From Thiohalobacter sp. (GTDB lineage: Bacteria; Pseudomonadota; Gammaproteobacteria; Thiohalobacterales; Thiohalobacteraceae): a stretch of 13,026 nucleotides of DNA. How positions within the stretch are numbered: position 1 is the stretch's first letter; every line of letters starts with the position of its first letter. A model generated the notes under the pieces. That model was not told the origin of the DNA and did no database searches. It saw nothing but the letters and a program-made list of their open reading frames with translations. The DNA lies in contig JALVEM010000141.1 in assembly GCA_027030825.1 (NCBI GenBank), positions 1-13,026 on the forward strand, written 5' to 3'. The position numbers were made by a program, and so were the translations under genes. Of the stretch, positions 7,072 to 13,026 are shown in pieces.

Positions 7072-8259
7072 ATGACCCGTACCGATCACTGGTTGTTGCC
7101 CGAGGGTATCGAGGAACTGCTGCCGGACGAAGCGCGGCGGCTCGAGCGGCTGCGCCGTGCGTTGCTGGATCTGTATGCCGCCTGGGGCTACGAGCTGATC
7201 GTCCCGCCCATGGTGGAATATCTCGAGTCCCTGCTCACCGGCGCCGGGCGGGATCTGGATCTGCAGACCTTCAAGCTGATCGACCAGCTGAGCGGGCGCC
7301 TGCTCGGCCTGCGCGCCGACATGACGCCGCAGGCGGCGCGCATCGATGCCCATGCGCTCAAGCGCGAGCATCCCGTGCGCCTGTGCTATCTGGGCACCGT
7401 GCTGCGCACCCGGCCGGAGGGCCTCGGCGGCACGCGCAGCCCCATGCAGGTCGGCGCCGAACTCTACGGGCATGCCGGGCTCGAGAGCGATCTCGAGATC
7501 ATCGCGCTCATGCTCGAGACACTGGCCATGACCGGGGTGAGCGACGTGCATCTCGATCTGGGCCATGTCGGCGTCTTCCGGCATCTGGCCCGTGCCGCCC
7601 GCCTCGATGCGGAACAGGAGGCCGAGCTGTTCGACATGCTGCAGCGCAAGGCGCTGCCCGAGCTGGAACAGCGTCTGGACGGGATGGCGATCGACGTCGC
7701 CTGCCGTGAGGCCTTCCTGGCGCTGCCCGAACTCCATGGCGGCGCGGAGGTCATCGACCGCGCGCGCAGTCTGTTCTCGGCCCTGCCGGCGCCGGTGGTC
7801 GAGGCCGTGGAAGCGCTGGCGGCGATGGTGGAACGGGTCCGGGCGCAGTGGCCCTCGCTGCCGGTCAACGTGGATCTGGCCGAGTTGCGCGGCTACGCCT
7901 ATCAGACCGGTCTGGTGTTCGCCGCCTTCGTGCCGGGTACGGGCCACGAGGTGGCCCGGGGCGGGCGCTACGACGAGATCGGACGCATTTTCGGGCGCGC
8001 CCGCCCGGCCACGGGGTTCAGCGCCGACCTGCGCGAACTCATGCAGCTGGGCCGGCAGGCGATGGAACCGCGCGAGTGCATCCTCGCCCCGCCCATGGGC
8101 ACGGACGCCGGCCTCGAACAGGCGGTCTCGCGCCTGCGTTCGCAGGGACGCTGCGTGCTGCGGGAACTGCCGGGTCAGGCGGGCGATGCACGGGCGATGG
8201 GCTGCACGGCGCGGCTGGTGGAGCGGGACGGCGAATGGGTGCTGGCGCCGGTGGAATGA
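7072..8259 (+). CDS. hisZ: ATP phosphoribosyltransferase regulatory subunit HisZ
   Basis: HisZ is a catalytically inactive relative of histidyl-tRNA synthetase. It forms a hetero-octamer with the short form of HisG, making the first enzyme of histidine synthesis active and sensitive to histidine. The 395-residue product keeps the class II synthetase core: RADMTPQAAR at 81-90 (motif 2 region), LRGYAYQTGLVF at 272-283, ARGGRYDEI at 295-303 and ATGFSADL at 313-320. It lacks a full C-terminal anticodon-binding domain, which is why it is called HisZ rather than HisS. GAAGG at 7060-7064, overlapping the end of the previous gene, is 7 bases before the ATG. Placement just before purA matches Pseudomonas-like genomes. 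The partner hisG is not in the window. Confidence 0.93.
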   Translation: MTRTDHWLLPEGIEELLPDEARRLERLRRALLDLYAAWGYELIVPPMVEYLESLLTGAGRDLDLQTFKLIDQLSGRLLGLRADMTPQAARIDAHALKREHPVRLCYLGTVLRTRPEGLGGTRSPMQVGAELYGHAGLESDLEIIALMLETLAMTGVSDVHLDLGHVGVFRHLARAARLDAEQEAELFDMLQRKALPELEQRLDGMAIDVACREAFLALPELHGGAEVIDRARSLFSALPAPVVEAVEALAAMVERVRAQWPSLPVNVDLAELRGYAYQTGLVFAAFVPGTGHEVARGGRYDEIGRIFGRARPATGFSADLRELMQLGRQAMEPRECILAPPMGTDAGLEQAVSRLRSQGRCVLRELPGQAGDARAMGCTARLVERDGEWVLAPVE

Positions 8260-8314
8260 ACGAGGCCGCCTCGAAACCGAATTGCGAATCGATGACTTCT
8301 GGAGCATGTGACGG

Positions 8315-9628
8315 ATGGGCAAGAGCGTTGTCGTGATAGGGACCCAGTGGGGGGACGAGGGCAAGGGCAAGGTGGTGGACCTGCTGACCGCCGAGGCCGA
8401 TGCAGTGGTGCGCTTCCAGGGCGGGCACAATGCCGGTCACACCCTGGTGATCGACGGCGAGAAGACGGTTCTGCACCTGATTCCCTCCGGGATCCTGCGC
8501 GAGCGTGTCCGGTGCCTGATCGGCAACGGCGTAGTGCTCTCGCCGCATGCGCTGCTCGAAGAGGTGGCCATGCTGGAAGAGCGTGGGGTGCCGGTGCGCG
8601 AGCGCCTGCGCATCAGCGAGGCCTGTACCCTGATCCTGCCCTACCATGTGGCGCTCGATCACGCCCGCGAGCGGGCCCGCGGGAAGAAGGCCATCGGCAC
8701 CACGGGGCGGGGTATCGGGCCGGCCTACGAAGACAAGGTCTCCCGCCGCGGTCTGCGGCTGGGCGAGATCTTCTCGCGCGAGCACCTCGCCGGCCGGCTC
8801 GGCGAGATCCTCGACTACCACAACTTCGTGCTCAAGCACTATTTCAAGGCCGAGCCGGTCGACTATCAGCAGACGCTCGACGAGCTGCTGGGCATGGTCG
8901 ACCAGCTCGCGCCCCTGGTGGCGGACGTGCCCGAGATCCTCGACCGGACCCGCCGCGAGGGCGGCAACATCATGTTCGAGGGTGCGCAGGGCGCCCTGCT
9001 GGACATCGATCACGGCACCTATCCGTTCGTCACCTCGTCCAATACCACGGCCGGTGGCGCCTGCACCGGCAGCGGCGTGGGCCCGCTCAATCTGGACTAT
9101 GTGCTCGGCATCACCAAGGCCTACACCACGCGCGTGGGTGCAGGGCCCTTCCCCACGGAACTCTACGACGGTGTCGAACTGCTCGACGAGGTGGGCAGGC
9201 ATCTGGCGGAGAAGGGGCACGAGTTCGGTTCCACCACCGGCAGGCCCAGACGCTGCGGCTGGTTCGATGCCGTGGCCCTGCGGCGCGCCATCCAGATCAA
9301 CAGCGTCAGCGGTCTGTGCATCACCAAGCTGGACGTGCTCGACGGCCTCTCCGAACTCAAGATCTGCGTGGGTTACCGCTGTGACGGCGAGGTGCGCGAC
9401 ACGCCGCCGGTGGGTGCCGAGGCCTTCGCGCATTGCGAGCCCATCTACGAGACCCTGCCGGGCTGGTCGGAGAGCACGGTCGGGATCCGCGACTACGACG
9501 CCCTGCCCGCCAACGCCCGGGCCTATCTGCGTCGCATCGAGGAGGTGTCCGGTATCCCGATCGACATCGTCTCGACCGGACCGGATCGCAACGACGACAT
9601 CATCCTGCGACATCCCTTTGCCGGCTGA
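8315..9628 (+). CDS. purA: adenylosuccinate synthetase PurA
   Basis: PurA joins IMP and aspartate using GTP to form adenylosuccinate, the committed step to AMP. The 437-residue product is close to the E. coli length (432). It has the P-loop-like GTQWGDEGKGK at 9-19 with catalytic D14, GGHNAGH at 36-42 with catalytic H42, GTTGRGIGPAYEDK at 128-141, the substrate loop GSTTGRPRRCGW at 305-316, TKLDVLDGL at 337-345 for guanine recognition, and STGPDRNDDI at 420-429 near the end. TGGAG at 8300-8304 is 10 bases before the ATG; an ATG at 8306 is followed at once by a stop. It lies 55 bases after hisZ, and two hairpins follow it, so it is likely the last gene of this transcription unit. Confidence 0.97.
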   Translation: MGKSVVVIGTQWGDEGKGKVVDLLTAEADAVVRFQGGHNAGHTLVIDGEKTVLHLIPSGILRERVRCLIGNGVVLSPHALLEEVAMLEERGVPVRERLRISEACTLILPYHVALDHARERARGKKAIGTTGRGIGPAYEDKVSRRGLRLGEIFSREHLAGRLGEILDYHNFVLKHYFKAEPVDYQQTLDELLGMVDQLAPLVADVPEILDRTRREGGNIMFEGAQGALLDIDHGTYPFVTSSNTTAGGACTGSGVGPLNLDYVLGITKAYTTRVGAGPFPTELYDGVELLDEVGRHLAEKGHEFGSTTGRPRRCGWFDAVALRRAIQINSVSGLCITKLDVLDGLSELKICVGYRCDGEVRDTPPVGAEAFAHCEPIYETLPGWSESTVGIRDYDALPANARAYLRRIEEVSGIPIDIVSTGPDRNDDIILRHPFAG

Positions 9629-9690
9629 CGCGGCGTTCGTCGCCGTCGGGAAAGGCCGGGAGAAGTCCGATGCAATGCGCCCGCAATAGG

Positions 9691-9714
9691 AAAGGGCGCC
9701 GGTCGGCGCCCCTT
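9691..9714 (+). terminator. probable terminator hairpin after purA
   Basis: GGGCGCC (9694-9700) pairs perfectly with GGCGCCC (9705-9711) over the loop GGTC, with two further A-T pairs outside one mismatch. The short T-run CCCCTTTTCG comes about 13 bases later rather than directly after, so efficiency is uncertain. It lies 65 bases beyond the purA stop. Confidence 0.5.
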
Positions 9715-9739
9715 GATCCCCCCTTTTCGTGTTCGTGGC

Positions 9740-9780
9740 GAGCGGGCCCTCCTATGGCTCGCCCGCTCTCGTTGTCTGTT
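9740..9780 (+). terminator. second hairpin after purA
   Basis: GAGCGGGC (9740-9747) pairs perfectly with GCCCGCTC (9761-9768) across a 13-base loop, followed by the moderately T-rich TCGTTGTCTGTT. Together with the hairpin just upstream it probably isolates purA from the next gene. Confidence 0.45.
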
Positions 9781-9837
9781 CTGCGGAAGGATTCTAGCCT
9801 CGGGAGGATGGGCGGGCGATCAGCCGATTCGGAATGT

Positions 9838-9878
9838 TTTGTAGGAATCGGCTTACAAGCCTGCATGTCGGAATCGCG
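9838..9878 (+). repeat. decayed REP-like palindrome
   Basis: TTTGTAGGAATCGGCTT (9838-9854) resembles the head of GTAG-type REP elements common in Pseudomonas and relatives (TGTAGGAGCGGCTT...). A palindrome GGCTT-AC-AAGCC (9850-9861) follows, then a second GTCGGAATCGCGG (from 9867). Only one imperfect copy is present in the window, so this is a resemblance rather than a proven repeat. It covers the sequence that a longer tauE start would translate. Confidence 0.3.
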
Positions 9879-9881
9879 GTC

Positions 9882-10661
9882 ATGCTCGTGGATGAGCACG
9901 CACCGGTGACCGGCCCCGGCCGGCACGGCAGGGCCTTTCTGGTCGGGCTGGTGGCCGGGCTCGGAGGCGGGCTCTTCAGCCTGGGCGGCGGGACCCTGAC
10001 CATCCCTCTGCTGATGACCTGGCTGCGACTCGACCCCTTCTCGGCCCGGGGCACGGCGCTCGCCGCCGCCTTCTTTCCGGCGGCCTTGGGCGCCTTTCTG
10101 TATGCGCGTGCCGGTCGGGTGGACTGGCCGGCCGTGCTGGCCGTCGCCCTGCCTGCCATGCTGCTCACGCCCTGGGTCGGGCTCTGGACCGAGCGTTTCT
10201 CCGGACGCCGCCTGCGTCGCCTGTTCGGCGCCGTGGTGATCGGTGGCGCGGTCGTGCTGATCATGCGCGACACGCTGCTGGGTGCCTGGGGGCTCGAAGG
10301 GGGGCTGCGCTGGATCTGGCTGGGGGGCGTGGGCGTGGTGGAAGGACTGGTGGCCGGCAGTGTCGGCGTCAGCGGCGGGCCGGTGCTGGCCCCGCTGCTC
10401 GTGATCGGCCTCGGCATGCCGCAGCAGCTCGCCCAGGGATGCTCGCTGGCCGCGCGCGTGCCGGCAGTGATCACGGGCAGCATCGAGAACTTCCGTTGTG
10501 GTCACATTCGTTACGGCCTGCTCCCGGGACTGGTCGCCGGCGGCCTGGCAGGGGCCTGGGCCGGCAGTACGCTGGCCCTGTCGCTGGCCGAGGCCCATCT
10601 GCGGGCCCTGTTCGCCCTGGTGCTGGCTCTGATCGGTCTGCGCTACCTGCTGCGCGGCTGA
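9882..10661 (+). CDS. TauE/SafE-family membrane transporter
   Basis: This is a polytopic inner-membrane protein of the TauE/SafE (former DUF81) family, whose members are linked to export of sulfite, sulfoacetate or other organosulfur anions. The substrate here is unknown. From ATG 9882 it has 259 residues and about eight membrane segments between 18 and 257. Two half-repeats are visible: GLGGGLFSLGGGTLTIPLL (27-45) and GLVAGSVGVSGGPVLAPLL (155-173), the family's duplicated glycine motif. An in-frame ATG at 9834 would add 16 residues from REP-like sequence, so 9882 is preferred, although neither has a strong Shine-Dalgarno site. It lies 253 bases after purA and is probably transcribed alone; a promoter at 9772-9800 (TTGTCT, 17 bases, TAGCCT) is only a weak match. 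Confidence 0.85.
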   Translation: MLVDEHAPVTGPGRHGRAFLVGLVAGLGGGLFSLGGGTLTIPLLMTWLRLDPFSARGTALAAAFFPAALGAFLYARAGRVDWPAVLAVALPAMLLTPWVGLWTERFSGRRLRRLFGAVVIGGAVVLIMRDTLLGAWGLEGGLRWIWLGGVGVVEGLVAGSVGVSGGPVLAPLLVIGLGMPQQLAQGCSLAARVPAVITGSIENFRCGHIRYGLLPGLVAGGLAGAWAGSTLALSLAEAHLRALFALVLALIGLRYLLRG

Positions 10662-10678
10662 CGGGCGGTAGGGGTTAG

Positions 10679-10707
10679 TTGCAGACCGATCGGTCGGTCA
10701 GTATGCT
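10679..10707 (+). promoter_or_regulatory. promoter of the tetR-efflux operon
   Basis: TTGCAG (10679-10684) and TATGCT (10702-10707) are exactly 17 bases apart and match the sigma70 consensus at 3 and 4 of 6 positions. Transcription would start near 10714, 24 bases before the tetR ATG. The spacer is almost filled by a palindrome, typical of a promoter blocked by its own repressor. Confidence 0.6.
10684..10699. promoter_or_regulatory. likely TetR-family operator
   Basis: GACCGATCGGTC (10684-10695) is a perfect 12-base palindrome, extended by a further GGTC (10696-10699) that repeats the right half. It lies between the -35 and -10 boxes. GACCG/CGGTC half-sites are common in operators of TetR-family regulators, and the gene just downstream encodes one, so binding by that protein is the natural inference. 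Confidence 0.6.
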
Positions 10708-10737
10708 GGGTGCCATCGTCGTCAGGAACAGCCCCTC

Positions 10738-11397
10738 ATGCCGCCCGAGTCCGCACCAGCCAGTGTCGCAAAACCGCCCTCGACGCCCGCGGCCGACCGG
10801 ATTCTGGAAGTCGCCGAGAGGCTGTTTGCCGAGAAAGGCTACGAGGCCGCCTCGATCAGCGACATCGCCCGGGCCGCCGGCGTCAGCAAGGCCAATGTCT
10901 TCCATCACTTCCGCTCCAAGGAAGGCCTCTACATGGCCGTCCTCAGGCAGGCCTGCCGTCACACGGCGAACACGCTCGATCGCGCGGCGTCCCGGGCCGT
11001 GGTCGATTCGCGCGCAGCGCTACGCGATTTCATGATTCACCAGGCCCGGCTGCTGTTCGAGCATGCGCAATCCTCGCGCCTGATCCAGCGCGAGCTGTTC
11101 GAGCACGCCTCGGAGCGCGGCCAGCGGCTGGCCGAAGAGGTCTTTGCCGAGCATTTCTCCCGACTGGTGGCGCTCGTCGAGGCAGGGCAGGTACAGGGTC
11201 GATTGCGCACCGATCTCGATGCCGCGCTGCTGGCCTTTCTCCTGATCGGCGCCAACGTCTTCTTCTTCGAGACCCGCGCCGTGCTCGAGCATCTGCCGGG
11301 CGTGGGTTTCGCCGGGGATCCGGAAAGTTTCAGTGCCGCCGCGTTCGAGCTGATGGCGCGCGGTTTCGATGTGCGCGACGAGACGGGGGAATCGTGA
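10738..11397 (+). CDS. TetR/AcrR-family transcriptional repressor
   Basis: A 219-residue TetR-family regulator. The N-terminal helix-turn-helix domain is clear: DRILEVAERLFAEKGYEAA at 20-38 and SISDIARAAGVSKANVFHHF at 39-58, followed by KEGLYMAVL at 61-69. The remaining helical part (about 70-210) is the ligand-binding and dimer domain; its ligand cannot be read from sequence. Residues 1-19 are a Pro/Ala-rich extension. AGGAA at 10724-10728 is 9 bases before the ATG. The gene heads an operon with an adaptor and an RND pump, which it overlaps (TGATG at 11395-11399). With the palindrome in its promoter it probably represses itself and the pump until a ligand binds. Confidence 0.93.
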   Translation: MPPESAPASVAKPPSTPAADRILEVAERLFAEKGYEAASISDIARAAGVSKANVFHHFRSKEGLYMAVLRQACRHTANTLDRAASRAVVDSRAALRDFMIHQARLLFEHAQSSRLIQRELFEHASERGQRLAEEVFAEHFSRLVALVEAGQVQGRLRTDLDAALLAFLLIGANVFFFETRAVLEHLPGVGFAGDPESFSAAAFELMARGFDVRDETGES

Positions 11398-12488
11398 TGA
11401 GAGGGAAATCGGGCGTTGTCTGTCGCTGGGCCGGTCTGCTGGCGTTGCTCCTGTTTGCGCTCCGGCTGCCGGCAGCGGATTCGGATGCGAATGCCGAGGA
11501 GGCCGGTCGCAGAGTGCCGGTCACGGTCGTGAAGGCGGCCGTCGCGACGCTCGAGGTCTGGGAGCCGGCCGTCGGAGAACTGGAGGCCGTCGATGCCCCG
11601 GGGATCGCGGCCGAGGTGGGCGGACGCGTGGTGGCCGTGGCAGTGGACGTCGGCCACCGGGTGAAGCGCGGCAAGGTGCTCGCCGAGATCGACCCCGAAG
11701 ACTACCGGCTGGCGCGGGAACTCGCCCGTGCCGACATCCGGCGGCTCGAGGCCCTGATCCGGTCGCAGGAACTGCAGGTCGAGCGGCTGCGCTCCCTGCT
11801 GCGGCAGAAGTCGGTCAACCGCTCCGCGCTCGACGAGGCCGAGGCCCGGCTGGGTGCGTTGCAGGCGCAGCGTCAGGCGGCCCGCGTGCGTCTGCAGCAG
11901 GCCGAACGCAACATACAGAAGGCCCACGTCAGGAGCCCGATCGACGGCCGGGTGGACGCGCGCCGGGTCTCGGTCGGTGACTACGTCAAGGTGGGCATGC
12001 CCCTGTTCCATCTCACCAGTCCGGACCGGTTGCGGGCCCGGCTGCCCTATCCGGAATCGCTGGCGGGCCGGCTGCGCGTCGGGCTCCCCGTTCGTCTGCG
12101 TACGCCGACGGCGCCGGAGAAGCCGGTCGAGGCCGAGGTGACGGATCTGCGGCCGATGATCACCCCCGAGAACCGGGCCATCGAGGTGATCGTCGCCTTC
12201 GACAATCCGGGTGGCTGGGAGGCCGGGGCCAGCGTCACCGGGCAGGTGCGGATCGAACGGCGCGAGCAGGCGGTGGTGGTGCCGGAGATCTGCGTGGTCG
12301 CGCGTCCGGCGGGCAGGGTGGTCTATGTCATCGAGAATGGCGTGGCGCGGCAGCGCAAGGTCCGGACCGGTCTGCGGCACCGCGGAATGGTGGAGATCCG
12401 CGCCGGTCTCGAGCCCGGTGAGCTCGTCGCCCGCGACGGCGCGGGCTTTCTGACCGACGGGGTGCCGGTGGAGGTCGCCGACCGATGA
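11397..12488 (+). CDS. RND efflux periplasmic adaptor (membrane fusion protein)
   Basis: This HlyD/AcrA-type adaptor connects an inner-membrane RND pump to an outer-membrane channel. The product is 363 residues. An N-terminal signal sequence has a hydrophobic core at about 12-24 and likely cleavage after LPAA (27). No lipobox cysteine is present near the cleavage site, so it is probably not a lipoprotein, unlike AcrA. The first lipoyl half-motif is at about 68-100 (AAEVGGRVVAVAVDVGHRVK), a coiled-coil hairpin spans about 103-175, the second lipoyl half is at 178-206 (VRSPIDGRVDARRVSVGDYV), and the beta-barrel and membrane-proximal domains follow. The ATG at 11397 overlaps the tetR stop, with GGGGGA 6 bases upstream. 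Its stop overlaps the pump start (ATGA). Confidence 0.93.
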   Translation: MRGKSGVVCRWAGLLALLLFALRLPAADSDANAEEAGRRVPVTVVKAAVATLEVWEPAVGELEAVDAPGIAAEVGGRVVAVAVDVGHRVKRGKVLAEIDPEDYRLARELARADIRRLEALIRSQELQVERLRSLLRQKSVNRSALDEAEARLGALQAQRQAARVRLQQAERNIQKAHVRSPIDGRVDARRVSVGDYVKVGMPLFHLTSPDRLRARLPYPESLAGRLRVGLPVRLRTPTAPEKPVEAEVTDLRPMITPENRAIEVIVAFDNPGGWEAGASVTGQVRIERREQAVVVPEICVVARPAGRVVYVIENGVARQRKVRTGLRHRGMVEIRAGLEPGELVARDGAGFLTDGVPVEVADR

Positions 12489-13026
12489 CCCTGCCGGAGA
12501 TCGCCATCCACCGGCATGTGCTGGCCTGGATGCTGAGCGCCGTGATCGTGCTGTTCGGGCTGCTGGGATACGAGCGGATCGGGGTGGAGCGCTATCCCTA
12601 CATCGAGTTTCCCATGATCTCGGTGACCACCACCATGCCGGGCGCCAATCCCGAGATCATCGATGCCAGCATCACCAACCTGATCGAGACCGCCGTCAAC
12701 AGCGTGCCGGGCATCGAACACGTCCAGTCCGACTCCACGCCGGGCGCCTCGGTGGTGCGCATCACCTTCCAGCTCACCAAGGACATCGACGTCGCCTTCA
12801 ACGAGGTCCAGGCCAAGATCAACCAGGTGCTGCGCGACCTGCCGGAGGATGCGGACACGCCGGTGGTGGCCAAGGTCGAGTTCGGCGCCATTCCCATCCT
12901 CTGGATCACTCTGGAAGGCGACCGCACCCTGCAGCAGCTCAATCAGTATGCCCGCACCGTGATTCGCAAGCGTCTGGAGAATATCGACGGTGTGGGCGAG
13001 GTGCGCCTGGGCGGCAAGCGGGAGCG
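12485..13026 (+). CDS. RND efflux pump permease, N-terminal part (cut by window end)
   Basis: Only the first 180 residues are present; family members are about 1,000-1,050 residues. The start ATG overlaps the adaptor stop, and GGAGG at 12470-12474 is 10 bases upstream. The sequence shows a first membrane helix at about 13-30 and then the periplasmic porter domain, with ERYPYIEFPMISVTTTMPGA at 35-54, ETAVNSVPGIEHVQS at 68-82 and NIDGVGEVRLGG at 166-177. This is typical of the proton-driven HAE1 (drug) class of RND pumps. Substrates cannot be inferred. The reading frame is open to the last base, so the truncation is due to the window, not a mutation. Confidence 0.93.
   Translation, partial: MTLPEIAIHRHVLAWMLSAVIVLFGLLGYERIGVERYPYIEFPMISVTTTMPGANPEIIDASITNLIETAVNSVPGIEHVQSDSTPGASVVRITFQLTKDIDVAFNEVQAKINQVLRDLPEDADTPVVAKVEFGAIPILWITLEGDRTLQQLNQYARTVIRKRLENIDGVGEVRLGGKRE

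Noticed and set aside
5718..8430. two long - strand frames (5718-7073 and 7018-8430) opposite hflK, hflC, the DUF2065 gene and hisZ
   Set aside because: The + strand genes here are certain, and the antisense products are low-complexity His/Gly/Leu-rich mirrors of them.
8039..9613. 524-codon open frame on the - strand opposite hisZ and purA
   Set aside because: It lies exactly antisense to well-recognised genes, resembles no family, and long antisense frames are expected in GC-rich coding DNA.
9629..9881. possible small RNA gene in the two-hairpin region after purA
   Set aside because: The hairpins are better explained as purA terminators, and no convincing promoter lies just before them.
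9808..9909. 33-codon + strand frame with GGGAGG directly before its ATG
   Set aside because: The purine-rich site touches the ATG with no spacer, the product resembles nothing, and it runs through the REP-like sequence into tauE.
1..13026. search for a novel defence, mobile or biosynthetic system
   Set aside because: There are no transposase, integrase, CRISPR repeats, toxin-antitoxin pair or tRNA, and all genes belong to known families with consistent codon use.

Overview
The window is GC-rich, and every gene I accept lies on the + strand. It reads as chromosomal DNA of a gammaproteobacterium outside the enterics. The main evidence is gene order: mutL, miaA, hfq, hflX, hflK, hflC, a DUF2065 small membrane protein, hisZ, purA. 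From memory this order resembles Pseudomonas and the Chromatiales-type lineages; E. coli has a related cluster without hisZ between hflC and purA. Two gene types also point away from enterics: a MutL with the endonuclease motif, and a HisZ subunit. I cannot name a genus.

Positions 1-2820 hold mutL (start 59) and miaA, which overlap at an ATGA. Positions 2821-3075 are a leader region before hfq, with two small hairpins, a possible promoter and an A-rich ARN-type stretch. Positions 3076-4664 hold hfq and hflX; hflX most likely starts at a TTG with a strong ribosome binding site. Positions 4665-4804 are a second control region, with a promoter-like sequence that contains an inverted repeat. Positions 4805-9628 hold hflK, hflC, the DUF2065 gene, hisZ and purA, closely spaced with good ribosome binding sites. 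Two hairpins after purA close this block.

Positions 9629-10661 form a more variable part: an intergenic region with a decayed REP-like palindrome, then a TauE/SafE-family membrane transporter. From 10662 to the end there is an efflux operon: a TetR-family repressor, a periplasmic adaptor (membrane fusion protein) and the start of an RND pump, which is cut off by the window end. These three genes overlap by 1-4 bases and sit behind one promoter whose -35/-10 spacer holds a 12-base palindrome, the likely repressor site.

The first block combines housekeeping and RNA or protein quality control: mismatch repair, tRNA A37 modification, the RNA chaperone Hfq, the ribosome-associated GTPase HflX, the HflKC regulators of the FtsH protease, a histidine-pathway subunit and an AMP-synthesis enzyme. 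The last block is an inducible export system. I found no mobile element, CRISPR array, rRNA, tRNA or clearly novel multi-gene system. The least understood real gene is the 61-residue DUF2065 protein at 6876-7061; the most informative non-coding sites are the tetR operator and the hfq and hflK upstream regions.
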